This document shows positions 27,549-37,053 of a stretch of 64,000 bases of DNA, piece by piece (position 1 is the first letter of the stretch; the number at the start of each line of letters is the position of its first letter). The notes beneath the pieces were generated by a model. That model was not told the DNA's origin, ran no database searches, and was given only the letters and a program-made list of their open reading frames with translations. The translations under genes and the position numbers were made by a program. Source of the DNA: an uncultured Verrucomicrobia subdivision 3 bacterium (GTDB lineage Bacteria > Verrucomicrobiota > Verrucomicrobiia > Limisphaerales > UBA11358); assembly GCA_903884535.1 (NCBI GenBank), contig CAISEZ010000045.1, forward strand, positions 1 through 64,000, read 5' to 3'.

Positions 27549-29693
27549 TCAGGGCGAACGGATCATGTAAAACTCCAACGGCTCGTTGGTCGGCGCTTGA
27601 GCGTCAATAAATTGATATTGTCCGGCCAGGATTTCAGTCACCGGGCCGAGCACCTGCCAACTGGTTCGGGGCAGGGCCGGGTTGGTTGTCCCCAACATTT
27701 CAAAACTGGCTCCCGGCGTATTGGTGAACGTGCATTGAAAATTTCCGTTGGAGTTTATCAGCGAGGAATTAATCATCGGCGTTGTGATCGACGTCGTGCT
27801 GACCGTAAAATCACTGGTATTGGTGCCACCCACACTATTGGTCACCAGCGCCTGAAAATGATAGGTCGTAGCTGGCAGCAAACCGCTGATCAGATTGGTC
27901 ACCGCAACCGAATTGGTCCCAGCCTGAATCACATTGGTGCCGGAAAAGTTGCCGTAGCCAGTGGATGTGCCGAAAGCATAATAACACTGGGCAATGGCCC
28001 CGCCGGGATTCACGGTCCCCACCAGCGCAATGCTATTCGGAAGGCGGGTGCTGGAACCAGATTGCAGGGCATAGGTCGGTGGCGAATTGCTGCTAACCGG
28101 AGTGACCCATTCAGCCGCGCCGCGGTCTGGCTGACCGACGTTGGGCACCAGATTGCCGAAGAAATCCAAGCCGCCAGCATTGGTATTGCCAGTCATGGCC
28201 GTGGTAACCAACAAACCAGAATCAATGCATGGCGACCCGGCCTGGAGCAGGTAGCCGCCCAAGGTGCTCATGTTGGTGGTGCCGCCCACGCCGCCGCCGG
28301 TGCCGGGGGCAACCAGCAGCGGATTGCTGGTTAACTTATTGGCGTCGGATGGTTCACCAGAAACATGCTGACCATAAAACAAGTTGTAATTAAATGTTCG
28401 CGTATTGCCGCTGGTAAAGTTCCAACTGGCAGTGCTGCTCAAATTATAGAACACATTATTATAAACATAATAACTATGACCTGTGGCCCGGTCGTCAAAA
28501 AAGACCGGCGAAAGATTGGACGGTGTATAAATGGTGTTGTTGTAAATGTAATCACTGGCGGTGGTGCCCCCGTCTCCGCTCAGTCCGAAGATGTCGCCTT
28601 GGTCATTCTGGCTAATGTTGTAACGGACGACAATGTGCGTATCGTTACCAACCGCATTGCCGGCGGTGTCCGCCGAGGCGTATTGGACAAATAATCCCCA
28701 ACTGTTGTCGTGGCTGTAACTGAATTGCCAGACAGTCTGGGGACTCCGTAAATCTGCATCATAGAGGCTTCCATCATGCAGGCCGTCACCGTTGTTGTGA
28801 TAACCCTCGTTATACTGGAAGACTGCACCGCGCGAACTATAGCTGCAGATTTGATTGCCGTCTGTAGTGTTAGCAGTGTCATGCATCAAATTGTGCTCGA
28901 CTACGCATGATGCGTCCGCGTAGCGGATACTCATGGCGTTTTTGCAAATGTCGCTGATGACATTATTGCGGATATGCAAATTGGAACAGTAATGAGTATT
29001 CCAGGCGGACGTGCCGGGGTAATCGCTCGTGGAACTCCGGTTGGCACAGGCGACAATACCTTGATTCGTCACTGATAGGATTGTGCAGTTCTGAATGGTA
29101 ATATCGTTGAAACGAGTTGCGGTGCCGGACTCGCTGGTGACCTCGACCACAATGCCGCCGGTGCGCTTGGCTACCAAGTCGCCATTGGAGGTGTCCACGC
29201 GGCCGCAAATATTATGAACAAAGCAATTGCTGACATAAAGGTGGTTTACCACGCCAAAGTTGGCCGCCGCCAGATGAATGCCGCGACGCTCGGTGGAGGT
29301 GCCGGAACCGGGATTAATCACTTCCAGATTGCTGATTTCCCAATACTGCTGATTATTAAGTAGCACTGCATCAGTCGCGCCATTGCCGTTGATGAGTGGC
29401 CGGGAGGAATTCGTTCCGTAGGAACTCAATTTGATGGGATTGCCACTCGTGCCCGATCCCAACGGGCTTAACGTGCCTGTCCAACTGCTGCCATTCTTCA
29501 GCAAGAGAAAATCTCCCGGGGCGAAGGTCGTCCCGTTAATCTTGGCCAGACTAGACCATGCCGCGTTGGATGACGTGCCGCTGTTGGCGTCATTGCCGGC
29601 CACGGAATCGACATAATAAGTCGACGCCATTGCCGGCAGCACGGTCATGGCGATGATCAACCGCGCAAACCAAGCAAACATATTGTTCACCAT
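27549..29693 (-). CDS. Secreted right-handed beta-helix protein with FN3-like and C-terminal RSP modules
   Basis: 714 aa, exported (signal about 1-23). The mature protein opens TYYVDSVAGNDANSGTSSNA and PGDFLLLKNGSSW, the usual start of pectate-lyase-like parallel beta-helix proteins. Many NxIxNCxxxxI-type coils follow to about residue 500. After a linker comes an FN3-like segment (ALVGTVNPGGA...GLLPATTYHFQALV) and a terminal module (FEMLGTTNPALPRTSW...YMIRSP). The same FN3-plus-RSP pair ends the protein encoded at 41858-46960. Carbohydrate lyase or binding activity is plausible, but catalytic residues were not assigned. It starts about 50 bp beyond a hairpin at 29734-29765. Confidence 0.82.
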   Translation of the reverse strand: MVNNMFAWFARLIIAMTVLPAMASTYYVDSVAGNDANSGTSSNAAWSSLAKINGTTFAPGDFLLLKNGSSWTGTLSPLGSGTSGNPIKLSSYGTNSSRPLINGNGATDAVLLNNQQYWEISNLEVINPGSGTSTERRGIHLAAANFGVVNHLYVSNCFVHNICGRVDTSNGDLVAKRTGGIVVEVTSESGTATRFNDITIQNCTILSVTNQGIVACANRSSTSDYPGTSAWNTHYCSNLHIRNNVISDICKNAMSIRYADASCVVEHNLMHDTANTTDGNQICSYSSRGAVFQYNEGYHNNGDGLHDGSLYDADLRSPQTVWQFSYSHDNSWGLFVQYASADTAGNAVGNDTHIVVRYNISQNDQGDIFGLSGDGGTTASDYIYNNTIYTPSNLSPVFFDDRATGHSYYVYNNVFYNLSSTASWNFTSGNTRTFNYNLFYGQHVSGEPSDANKLTSNPLLVAPGTGGGVGGTTNMSTLGGYLLQAGSPCIDSGLLVTTAMTGNTNAGGLDFFGNLVPNVGQPDRGAAEWVTPVSSNSPPTYALQSGSSTRLPNSIALVGTVNPGGAIAQCYYAFGTSTGYGNFSGTNVIQAGTNSVAVTNLISGLLPATTYHFQALVTNSVGGTNTSDFTVSTTSITTPMINSSLINSNGNFQCTFTNTPGASFEMLGTTNPALPRTSWQVLGPVTEILAGQYQFIDAQAPTNEPLEFYMIRSP

Positions 29694-29733
29694 AGCATTG
29701 TTTCAAAGTGACCGGCGGATTTTTTTACAAAAT

Positions 29734-29765
29734 ATCCGGGTGGCCAAGGACATGACCACCCGGAT
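29734..29765 (-). terminator. Hairpin terminator after the large adhesin-like gene
   Basis: ATCCGGGTGG at 29734-29743 pairs perfectly with CCACCCGGAT at 29756-29765 around a 12-nt loop. Reading leftward, it is followed by an AT-rich tract rather than a pure T-run, so termination may be partial. It lies 24 bp after the stop at 29789. Confidence 0.6.
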
Positions 29766-29788
29766 AATTCACCCAACCCAAAACTAGT

Positions 29789-32152
29789 TCAGAACGGAAA
29801 ACTCACGCTCGGGGCAGTGCCGGTTTCTTTGATCTGATAGAACTCGGTCTGACCGGTTTGGCCAGTGATTGCGGCGGAGTAATTGCCACCGCCAAGATCC
29901 GTGATGGTCACACCCGAAGCGACTTGCGAGTAGGTTCCGTTAACCAAGGCGGAACTCCAAACTTGCTGATTGGCCGACTGCCCGGCTCCGGCTGTGTCGG
30001 TATAGCTGATGGTGACCGTGTTTCCAGACTTGATGATACCAGTAATGGTTGGGAACGGTTTGTTGACAACTTTCACCGCTGCGCTCTGAATGAGAATGTT
30101 GCCCATGCCAGCATTCTGTCGCAAGACCAGATAATTGACATTTGCAAGATTGGTCACAGCCACGTCTTGAAGTGTAACTCTCGTGCCAGTGGAGCTACTT
30201 TGGTTAATCCAAAGTGTGCTGACGCCAGAATCAACATCATAGCTTACAACGATATTGTCAGGCGTTGAGTTGGGGATCACTCCGCTCGTATTGTAGTTGG
30301 GTATCGTCTCCGAGTATGAGGTGTTGATGCTAGGACTATTCGTGCCGTTATACAAGGCCAGATAGAATAGTCCGTCGTTGGTGGTCGTGTTGGCAGCGTT
30401 GGTGATTGTGCATACTTGAGCCATCGCCACGCCGGTTGAGGAACCATCCGCTGCAAACTCCACAAATCCACCGGTGGAATTGCCAGGATATGCGGCGTTC
30501 GCTCCATACAGTGATACGTCAGCCCACGTGGCAAGGACACTGGCATAAAGCACTTTATGACTACCAGCGGTATAGGGCGCGCCGGCGAGTCGCATCTGAT
30601 TTTGGTTGCCGCTCGCCGTGCCGCGGATCAATGGAACACCGACCGGAACGACTCCGCCACTGGAAGGTGTCAGCGTTGTGATCAAATTCACCGATCCGCT
30701 CACAGTGCGTGAAGCCCAAATTCCGCCGGAAACGTTCACCAAGTCAGAATGCCCGCTGCTCGAGGAATATGAAGTAGAAGGTTGGTAATGCATCATATCG
30801 CATAGCGCATAACTACTGTCAGGCAAAACCATCACGGCCAGTTTCAATGTGTTTGTGAGAGCGTTGGCAGGATCGATTACATTCAAGGTGACGATGCCAA
30901 CTCCGCTACCTATCGCGTTAATGGTGATGGTGCAATTATTCGTGTTGGGCGCGATGCCGGTGGTTGAAGTGAAGGAAAGACTGCTTAAATTTGTGGTCAG
31001 TGGATTGCCATTTCCATCCAAGGCCACCACCGCGCCGGTGACCACCAAGCTTGATGCCGCAACATTTGTGTCAACGATTTGGAATGGAATCGTGATGGCA
31101 CCAGCCCCGATCCGGTTAGTAGGCGGAATATAGTTGACATTGGTTCCGCTGAGAACATACGGCAATGAGATGAATGGTGGGACTGTCAGTTGGAACGATG
31201 ATGACGCACTATTTCCCGAGCTATCAGTGACGCTCACTGTGACGGTGACCGAAGCCGTGGTTCCTGGCGCAAGATTATTAAGCGGTGTAAATGAAAGTGT
31301 GCGAGTGCCACCCGAGCCGGCAACAATGTTGGAGGTAGTCAGGGTGACATTGGTATTTCCCAACGAGATTGTGATATTGGTCAATGTGGCGGCCGGATCC
31401 AGTGGATCGCCCACCGTGAACGGAATTAATCCGGAACTCACGGTCGATTTCACGGTCAGGTTGCCAAACGCTGTAATTGTCGGCGGCAACGTTCCTGGTG
31501 TCAACGGTTGAAAGGTCGCGGCAGGCGGTGTGACGGTGCTGGCCATAGCAAATCGGGCTCCGTTGGCCGTGGTTCCCGTTGAAACGTCATTGGTGGCGGT
31601 CAAAACCAATACCACTTGATTATTGATGAGATATTGTCCCCACGGTGGAGGCACTGTGACTCCCGAGCTACCGGTGCCGCCGTTGTCAATGAAGTCGGTC
31701 ACCAAACTAGCCGTGTTGGGGCCCGTGGTTAGCAGATCGTTGGCCGTAGAAACCGTGTTGTTGGCTTGCGCGGAGGACCAGATCAGGCTTGGATTATTGG
31801 TCGTGAAACTAGGATAGGCCTGGTTCAAGGCCCAAACCAGCACATGGGTGTAGCCATTGTTGGCGTTTGCCGATGGCAGGCTGATCTTCAAGCCGTAATT
31901 GGTGTTGGGATTCTGGCCGGTGAAATCAAACTTGAAATAACTTTTGCACGGTGTGGTTGCGCTGTATTTGACTTTGTCATAACCCGATACATAATTGGTA
32001 AATCCGGTGCCAGCGGTGGCTGAATATTGGATGGTCGAGTCCGTGATTGCATTGGTGACGACGGTGGCATTTTGAGCAGATGCTGCCACGGTGCCGGCAG
32101 CCAAGGCTAGACCTGTGAATGAAACGACCCGGCGGAATAGTGTGATTTTCAT
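29789..32152 (-). CDS. Large secreted protein with DNRLRE-like and Ig/LamG-like modules
   Basis: 787 aa with signal peptide 1-27 (…GTVAASAQ). Residues about 30-205 (SYFKFDFTG...VLVWALNQAYP...IWSSAQAN...PPPWGQYL) form a DNRLRE-like beta-sandwich, homologous to residues encoded at about 45885-46430. A cadherin/Ig-like repeat follows (SGLIPFTVGDP...ATVTVTVSVTDSSGN). A LamG-like region comes next (about 480-700), ending NILIQSAAVKVVN, and a terminal module (QSANQQVWSSALVNGTYSQV...EFYQIKE). It follows the pseudopilin gene by 33 bp, so both share the promoter with operator site B. A surface or matrix protein is likely; no enzyme signature is seen. Confidence 0.75.
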   Translation of the reverse strand: MKITLFRRVVSFTGLALAAGTVAASAQNATVVTNAITDSTIQYSATAGTGFTNYVSGYDKVKYSATTPCKSYFKFDFTGQNPNTNYGLKISLPSANANNGYTHVLVWALNQAYPSFTTNNPSLIWSSAQANNTVSTANDLLTTGPNTASLVTDFIDNGGTGSSGVTVPPPWGQYLINNQVVLVLTATNDVSTGTTANGARFAMASTVTPPAATFQPLTPGTLPPTITAFGNLTVKSTVSSGLIPFTVGDPLDPAATLTNITISLGNTNVTLTTSNIVAGSGGTRTLSFTPLNNLAPGTTASVTVTVSVTDSSGNSASSSFQLTVPPFISLPYVLSGTNVNYIPPTNRIGAGAITIPFQIVDTNVAASSLVVTGAVVALDGNGNPLTTNLSSLSFTSTTGIAPNTNNCTITINAIGSGVGIVTLNVIDPANALTNTLKLAVMVLPDSSYALCDMMHYQPSTSYSSSSGHSDLVNVSGGIWASRTVSGSVNLITTLTPSSGGVVPVGVPLIRGTASGNQNQMRLAGAPYTAGSHKVLYASVLATWADVSLYGANAAYPGNSTGGFVEFAADGSSTGVAMAQVCTITNAANTTTNDGLFYLALYNGTNSPSINTSYSETIPNYNTSGVIPNSTPDNIVVSYDVDSGVSTLWINQSSSTGTRVTLQDVAVTNLANVNYLVLRQNAGMGNILIQSAAVKVVNKPFPTITGIIKSGNTVTISYTDTAGAGQSANQQVWSSALVNGTYSQVASGVTITDLGGGNYSAAITGQTGQTEFYQIKETGTAPSVSFPF

Positions 32153-32185
32153 TTTGATTGGATGTTTTGAATTCAGTTCTGGCGA

Positions 32186-32965
32186 TTAGAATTGTTTGTT
32201 GGTCGGGACACTTTTCGCCCCCGCGTGACCATCGAAATAGATGTGGTTTCGCAAGGTTCCATGGATGGGTTTGGGCGGCGTATTGGCCGACCAGGATGGT
32301 GTCTTGGTCGGATTGGAAGTGAACCCCTGTTGATCCAGATCCACCATAGCCCAGATTTCTGTCAGCGGCCCGACCGCACTGATGGCGTTCAATTTCAATG
32401 ACGGTGCCGTGGAGGATGAGCCAATGTAAGAACCGAATGGATTTTTCATCAATTGAGTGGCATTGGTCTCGGCAAACTCCCAATTATACATGCCATAATA
32501 CTGGCGGTGCCAGATTTCGGTGGTCACCCCGGCAACCGCGGGTGGAGTGTAGCCGGAAACCGCGCCCGGACAGGTCATCACATTGATGATGTTGGTTTGG
32601 AGCGAAGGGGCAGGAAGTTGCAGGTAACTGTAGATATAATTCGGCAAGACACCACCAAGGTCGGTCAAAAATGTGCCATACCCGCCATACTGACCGAACA
32701 GCAATCCCCAATTCGGATTGCCCGGCGGCAACCGGTCGCTGTTATCGTTGTTATACATTTGCAGAGCCAGTCCGTTTTGTTTGAAATTGCTCAGGCAGGA
32801 AATCTGTTGCGCTTTTTGTTTTGCCTTGGCCAGTGCCGGCAGCAGCATGGCGGCCAGAATGGCGATGATGGCGATCACCACCAGAAGTTCAATCAGGGTG
32901 AAGGCGTTGCGCGGGCGCGAGCAAAGGGGATTGTCACTGGTTGAAATGAGAGATCGTGAATTCAT
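32186..32965 (-). CDS. Type II secretion-type pseudopilin (DUF1559-like, H-x9-DG end)
   Basis: 259 aa. A class III signal precedes the methylated Phe in [20 protein letters not shown] (about residues 19-38), the substrate motif for the prepilin peptidase encoded at 11097. After the hydrophobic helix come [26 protein letters not shown] and a globular domain of about 190 residues, ending with [17 protein letters not shown] (H-x9-DG). Planctomycete and verrucomicrobial genomes carry many such genes, whose function is not settled. The upstream palindrome at 33001-33016 is 35 bp from the ATG. It is probably cotranscribed with the large protein gene downstream. Confidence 0.9.
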   Translation of the reverse strand: MNSRSLISTSDNPLCSRPRNAFTLIELLVVIAIIAILAAMLLPALAKAKQKAQQISCLSNFKQNGLALQMYNNDNSDRLPPGNPNWGLLFGQYGGYGTFLTDLGGVLPNYIYSYLQLPAPSLQTNIINVMTCPGAVSGYTPPAVAGVTTEIWHRQYYGMYNWEFAETNATQLMKNPFGSYIGSSSTAPSLKLNAISAVGPLTEIWAMVDLDQQGFTSNPTKTPSWSANTPPKPIHGTLRNHIYFDGHAGAKSVPTNKQF

Positions 32966-33000
32966 GTTTAAAATCTCGCATAAACTTGGGTGTCTATCTA

Positions 33001-33016
33001 CAGAACATTTGTTCTG
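33001..33016. promoter_or_regulatory. Palindromic operator, site B
   Basis: CAGAAC-ATTT-GTTCTG: perfect 6-bp arms with a 4-nt spacer, 35 bp upstream of the pseudopilin ATG and 23 bp past the stop of the response-regulator gene. Close in sequence to sites A, C and D. Confidence 0.75.
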
Positions 33017-33039
33017 TATGCCTCTTGACGGTGGCAGGC

Positions 33040-33678
33040 CTATTTCCGGCCGAGGAATTTGATGATCGCCTCGGAACGGGACTGAACATGCAACTTTTCA
33101 TAAACCAGATGCACATGGCCACGCACGGTGTGCAGGCTGATGTGTAATTGATCGGCGATTTCCTTGTAAAGAAATCCCTTGGCAAGCAGCGAAAGAATTT
33201 CGAGTTCGCGCGGCGTCAACAGCTCGAATTCCGCCTCCGGTTTTTTGATTTCCTGAAAATGGCTGACGACTTTCCGGGCAATCTGCATGGACATCGGCGA
33301 GCCGCCGGCTTGAACCTGTTCCACCGCCTGAATGATCTCGTCCGGATCGGTGTTCTTCATCAGGTAGCCGCTCGCGCCAGCCCGCAGGGATTCAAAAATG
33401 AGATCGCTGTTCTCGTAGGCCGTGAGCATGAGAATCTGGGTCTTGGGCAGGAGCGGCTTTAATTGCGCCGCACATTGCACGCCGCTGATGCCCGGCAGAT
33501 TGATGTCCATCAGCACCACGTCCGGGGCGGTGGCGGGCAGGTCGCGCACCGCCTCTTCGCCGTTGGCAAAGGCGCCCACGCATTTTAAGCCCGGGCTGCG
33601 CTTTACCAGCTCCACGAGGTTTTCCCGCGTCCCGCGGACATCTTCAACTATGGCAATGGTAATGGCTGTTTTTTTCAT
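33040..33678 (-). CDS. NarL/LuxR-family response regulator
   Basis: 212 aa. The N-terminal receiver has phospho-Asp near 58 ([10 protein letters not shown]), acidic pair VED at 11-13 and Lys in GYLMKNTDP. The C-terminal LuxR helix-turn-helix ([15 protein letters not shown]…[16 protein letters not shown], about 150-205) binds DNA. It lies 41 bp downstream of the propeller histidine kinase on the same strand, so the two form a cognate pair, with phosphate passing from the kinase His to this Asp. It is a reasonable candidate for binding the palindromes at 33001, 36751, 26461 and 41793, but this is inference. Confidence 0.94.
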   Translation of the reverse strand: MKKTAITIAIVEDVRGTRENLVELVKRSPGLKCVGAFANGEEAVRDLPATAPDVVLMDINLPGISGVQCAAQLKPLLPKTQILMLTAYENSDLIFESLRAGASGYLMKNTDPDEIIQAVEQVQAGGSPMSMQIARKVVSHFQEIKKPEAEFELLTPRELEILSLLAKGFLYKEIADQLHISLHTVRGHVHLVYEKLHVQSRSEAIIKFLGRK

Positions 33679-33719
33679 GGAGCAATGGGAACTGGACGAG
33701 TCTTAGCAGAATGGCTGCA

Positions 33720-36695
33720 TCAGGGCAATTTAAGTTCCACGCGAACGGTGGTTCCGGTTCCCGGCAAGCTCTCGATGGTGCACCGACCGCCGAGATCGGC
33801 CACGCGCTGCTGCATGTTCCGTAATCCATCCGCATGGCTGTTGGGTGTGGTGGACGAAAACCCCCGGCCATTATCAATCAATGCCAGGCGCAATAGATTT
33901 TCGTCCAGCCGGGCGACCATGGATATTTCCGTCGCGCCGGAATGTTTCACCGCGTTAGTCAATGCTTCCTTGATCACCATAAACAATCCGTGCCGGATAT
34001 CGGCGGGCAATTCGCGGGCGGAAATTTTCTCCGGATAATCAATCCGGCAGCGGATGCCGGCCGGATTCAAAAAGTCCACGGCATATTGTCCGGCGTAATC
34101 CAGCAACTGGCTCAAGGTGTCATTGCGCGGGGTTACTGCCCAGACGATTTCATCCACGGACTTCACGCCCTCGCGGGCCAAACTGGTCATTTTTTCCACG
34201 TGCGCGATCGCTTTGGCCGGCTCGGCCAAGTCATGCTGGGTTAATTTTCCGAGCAGCGAAATCTGCGTGAGGCTGGCGCCCAACTCATCGTGCAGATCCT
34301 TGGCGATGCGTGCCCGTTCCTTCTGCATGAACGTTTCCTGCTCCAGTTTTTTCAGGCGTGCCCGGAATCGGCGGTAGGCGATGTATCGCACGGTGATGGT
34401 CACCAAGGTGAGGAGCAGCAACAATCCGGACAACCGGAACCAAACCGTCTGCCAAATAAACGGATTGACCGTGAAAGCTAGCGTTGCCCCGGTTTCATTC
34501 CACATGCCCGCACTGTTGCAGGCGATCACTTGGAAAACATAATCTCCGGCCGGCAGCCGCGTGAAGTTGGCGCTGCGCTGCGCTCGCGGCACGTTGACCC
34601 AGTTGTCGTCCCACCCTATCAACCGATATCGGAAGGCAATGTTTTCCGGCGCGATGAAACTCAACGCGGTGAATTCGATCTCAATTTTCCGGTGACCGGG
34701 CGGCAGGATCGCCCCGGCGCCATGCCGTAACCCGATCGGTTGGCTATCCACCAATATCCGTTCGATGGTCACCGGTGGCACGAGATGGTTGGGGGTGAAT
34801 TGGTTGGGATTGATCACCACGAGCCCCGACCGGGTGGGAAACCAGATGCGGCCGTCGGTGCTACGCGTGTTGCCCGGCGCAAAGCCATAGTTGCCTTGCA
34901 GGTTGGGCAGGGATTCATCGCGACCGTAAAGCACGGAACGCACGTTTTCTAATTTACCATCAAGCGCGTCTGCCAACTCTTGTTGGCGAACCTGAAAAAT
35001 GCCGTGGTCGGAACTGAACCAAAAACCGCCACCGTCGTCGGTGGTCATGGCGCAAATGTAGGCGTCGTGCAGGCCGCGACTGGTGCTCAGGCTGGAAAAT
35101 TTCCCATTGTGAATCCGGCCGACGCCCGCGCCGGCATAGCCAATCCATAAATCCCCTTTCGGATCGGTGTAAAGACAGCGGATAGGTTTGGCGCGGAACA
35201 AGGTTCCTGGCGTCGCGTCAACCAATTGTCCGTGGTCCACCCGGAGCAAAAAACCATCCACCGTTCCCAGCCAGATGGTTCCGGCTTTGTCCTGGGCGAT
35301 GGCGCGCACCGTGCGCGTGCCGGTGGGCGGAGTTAGCGTTTGAAAATGACCGTCGTGATAGCATTGAACCAGGCTGGGCGATTCCATGGCGATCCATAAA
35401 TTCCCCTCCCGATCGTTCAGCAAGCCGCGGATATTGCCGCTGCCCAACCCGTCACCGCTGCCCAGCACGGTGACTTGGCCGTCCCGCCAATGCCGCAAAC
35501 CGCCACGCGCGGTGCCCACCCAGATGCCATCCGCGCCATCGCTGGTCACGCACGTCGCCCGCGTCCCCGCCCAACCGCTTTCGCCGGAAACATTCCGCCA
35601 ACTGCCGTTATCGCGCCGCGCCAGTTCACCGTTTTGCGCCGCTGCCCACAAGGTGCCGCTGGCGTCCTCGCACATCGATCGCACACTGGAAAACGGCAAG
35701 CCGCTTTCGGTGCTCTGCAATTCCATGATGCGCCGGCTTAACCGATTTAGACCGCCCCCGCCGGTGCCCGCCCAGAGATTGCCTTCCCGATCCTCCGTAA
35801 TGTTTAGCGTATCCGGATAAGATGTCGGCACGCTGGAAACATTGGTGCCAACGATGCGAAATAATCCGCCCACCAAGGTGCCCAGCCAAACGGTTCCCGA
35901 GTGATCCTCATAAATCGCCGACGGGGCAATGCCTGACAGAGTGGAGTTGATCGTCGCCACCGTTTCGGGAGCTTTGCCTTCCTCCACTTTCAGCAGTTGG
36001 GTGCCGACGTTGACCCAGATGCCTCCGGACCGCGCCGGAGCCAGCCGCACCGTGCCGTTCGGCAGATCGGCGACATAACTAAAATCATAATTCCGAAACA
36101 GACTCAACTGCCCCGCCTTCGCCAGCCAAATCTGGCCTTGGTTATCACTGGTCAGCACGCACGGGCCAATTCCAGAAAGACCGGACCGCGCCGTGAACTT
36201 GGTGACTTTCCCGGAATCAATCCGGCAGGCGGATCCATCCGCATAACCGATCCAAACTGCGCCGTCACGCGCTTGGGCCAGGGCGAGCGGGCGGAAATTG
36301 GGCAACCCATTGGCGGTGGTGAAAACATTCGTGCGGCTCGCGGTCAGTGACATAACCGTGCCGCCCTCCAGCGCCAACCACAGTTCGTCGTTGCGGCCTA
36401 GCATCATCAAGCGGATGAGCGGCCGCGTGCGTTGCGACGGGGTTGGTAACTCAATTTCCCGAAACCGGACGCCATCAAACAGGGCTAACCCACCCTGCGT
36501 CGCCACCCAGAGATAGCCTTCGGCATTCTGGGCGATACTGGTTACGTCATTGTCCGGCAGGCCGTCGTCGGTTTGCCAGGAACGCACAAACCAGGGCGAC
36601 GAATCGGCCGCCGGAATCATGCCGGGAAGGAACAGTGCAAGAACCAGATTCCAACGCACGACCAGAAGCCAGAGGGCGGTGTGGCGGGAAATCAT
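33720..36695 (-). CDS. Two-component sensor histidine kinase with periplasmic beta-propeller and Y_Y_Y domain
   Basis: 991 aa. The signal/anchor sequence lies near residues 8-28. About 600 residues of Reg_prop repeats (pattern DxxGxLWVATxxGLAxF / DREGNLWIAM) build a periplasmic double propeller like that of Bacteroides hybrid polysaccharide sensors. A Y_Y_Y domain follows (about 690-760, FRYRLIGWDDNW...LPAGDYVFQV), then a membrane helix (about 765-787). The kinase is of the HisKA_3 type (RIAKDLHDELGASLTQIS, His near 801) with a small HATPase (DNGRGFSSTT, GLRNMQQRVADLGG). Unlike the Bacteroides hybrids, the regulator is a separate NarL-type protein next door. It likely senses an oligosaccharide. 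Operator site C lies 55 bp upstream. Confidence 0.94.
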   Translation of the reverse strand: MISRHTALWLLVVRWNLVLALFLPGMIPAADSSPWFVRSWQTDDGLPDNDVTSIAQNAEGYLWVATQGGLALFDGVRFREIELPTPSQRTRPLIRLMMLGRNDELWLALEGGTVMSLTASRTNVFTTANGLPNFRPLALAQARDGAVWIGYADGSACRIDSGKVTKFTARSGLSGIGPCVLTSDNQGQIWLAKAGQLSLFRNYDFSYVADLPNGTVRLAPARSGGIWVNVGTQLLKVEEGKAPETVATINSTLSGIAPSAIYEDHSGTVWLGTLVGGLFRIVGTNVSSVPTSYPDTLNITEDREGNLWAGTGGGGLNRLSRRIMELQSTESGLPFSSVRSMCEDASGTLWAAAQNGELARRDNGSWRNVSGESGWAGTRATCVTSDGADGIWVGTARGGLRHWRDGQVTVLGSGDGLGSGNIRGLLNDREGNLWIAMESPSLVQCYHDGHFQTLTPPTGTRTVRAIAQDKAGTIWLGTVDGFLLRVDHGQLVDATPGTLFRAKPIRCLYTDPKGDLWIGYAGAGVGRIHNGKFSSLSTSRGLHDAYICAMTTDDGGGFWFSSDHGIFQVRQQELADALDGKLENVRSVLYGRDESLPNLQGNYGFAPGNTRSTDGRIWFPTRSGLVVINPNQFTPNHLVPPVTIERILVDSQPIGLRHGAGAILPPGHRKIEIEFTALSFIAPENIAFRYRLIGWDDNWVNVPRAQRSANFTRLPAGDYVFQVIACNSAGMWNETGATLAFTVNPFIWQTVWFRLSGLLLLLTLVTITVRYIAYRRFRARLKKLEQETFMQKERARIAKDLHDELGASLTQISLLGKLTQHDLAEPAKAIAHVEKMTSLAREGVKSVDEIVWAVTPRNDTLSQLLDYAGQYAVDFLNPAGIRCRIDYPEKISARELPADIRHGLFMVIKEALTNAVKHSGATEISMVARLDENLLRLALIDNGRGFSSTTPNSHADGLRNMQQRVADLGGRCTIESLPGTGTTVRVELKLP

Positions 36696-37053
36696 GGCGT
36701 GAAATTATACCGTCAAATAAATGATTCAAGTTTTGTTTTGCCACTCTGCACGGAACATTTGTTGGGGTAAGAAATAATGATCTGAGCGTGGTTTTGCTTA
36801 AAAATTGTCGGTCGACAGGGGAGCGCGGCCAGGTTGTGAAGGCGCTTACGAAATTGGTTGGCATAACAGTTGCTAGACGTCGAAAGGGCCATAAATTTGT
36901 CCGGGCTGGGTCAGATTCGCTCATCAAACCTCGTGTTAACAGATGAATGTCAGGCAGGCGGCGACACTGTAAAAACAGGATTATTTGACTGCAGTCGTCC
37001 ACTCAGCTTGAAATTTTAGCCGTCATGAATTATTAGTTTTAGAATTTTTAAAT
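36696..37053. other. Intergenic region between divergent propeller kinase and Ig-protein genes
   Basis: It holds operator site C near the kinase start. The AT-rich end (about 37010-37053) should contain the promoter of the rightward gene. No RNA gene or reading frame of note was seen. Confidence 0.45.
36751..36766. promoter_or_regulatory. Palindromic operator, site C (imperfect)
   Basis: CGGAAC-ATTT-GTTGGG matches sites A and B in the left half and spacer, with two changes in the right arm. It lies 55 bp upstream of the propeller kinase ATG, which suggests autoregulation of the sensor. Confidence 0.55.

Noticed and set aside
26461..33016. The palindromes as LexA (SOS) boxes
   Set aside because: GAAC-N4-GTTC resembles the Gram-positive LexA box, but none of the four downstream genes is a repair gene. 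Kept as a generic operator; a genome search would decide.
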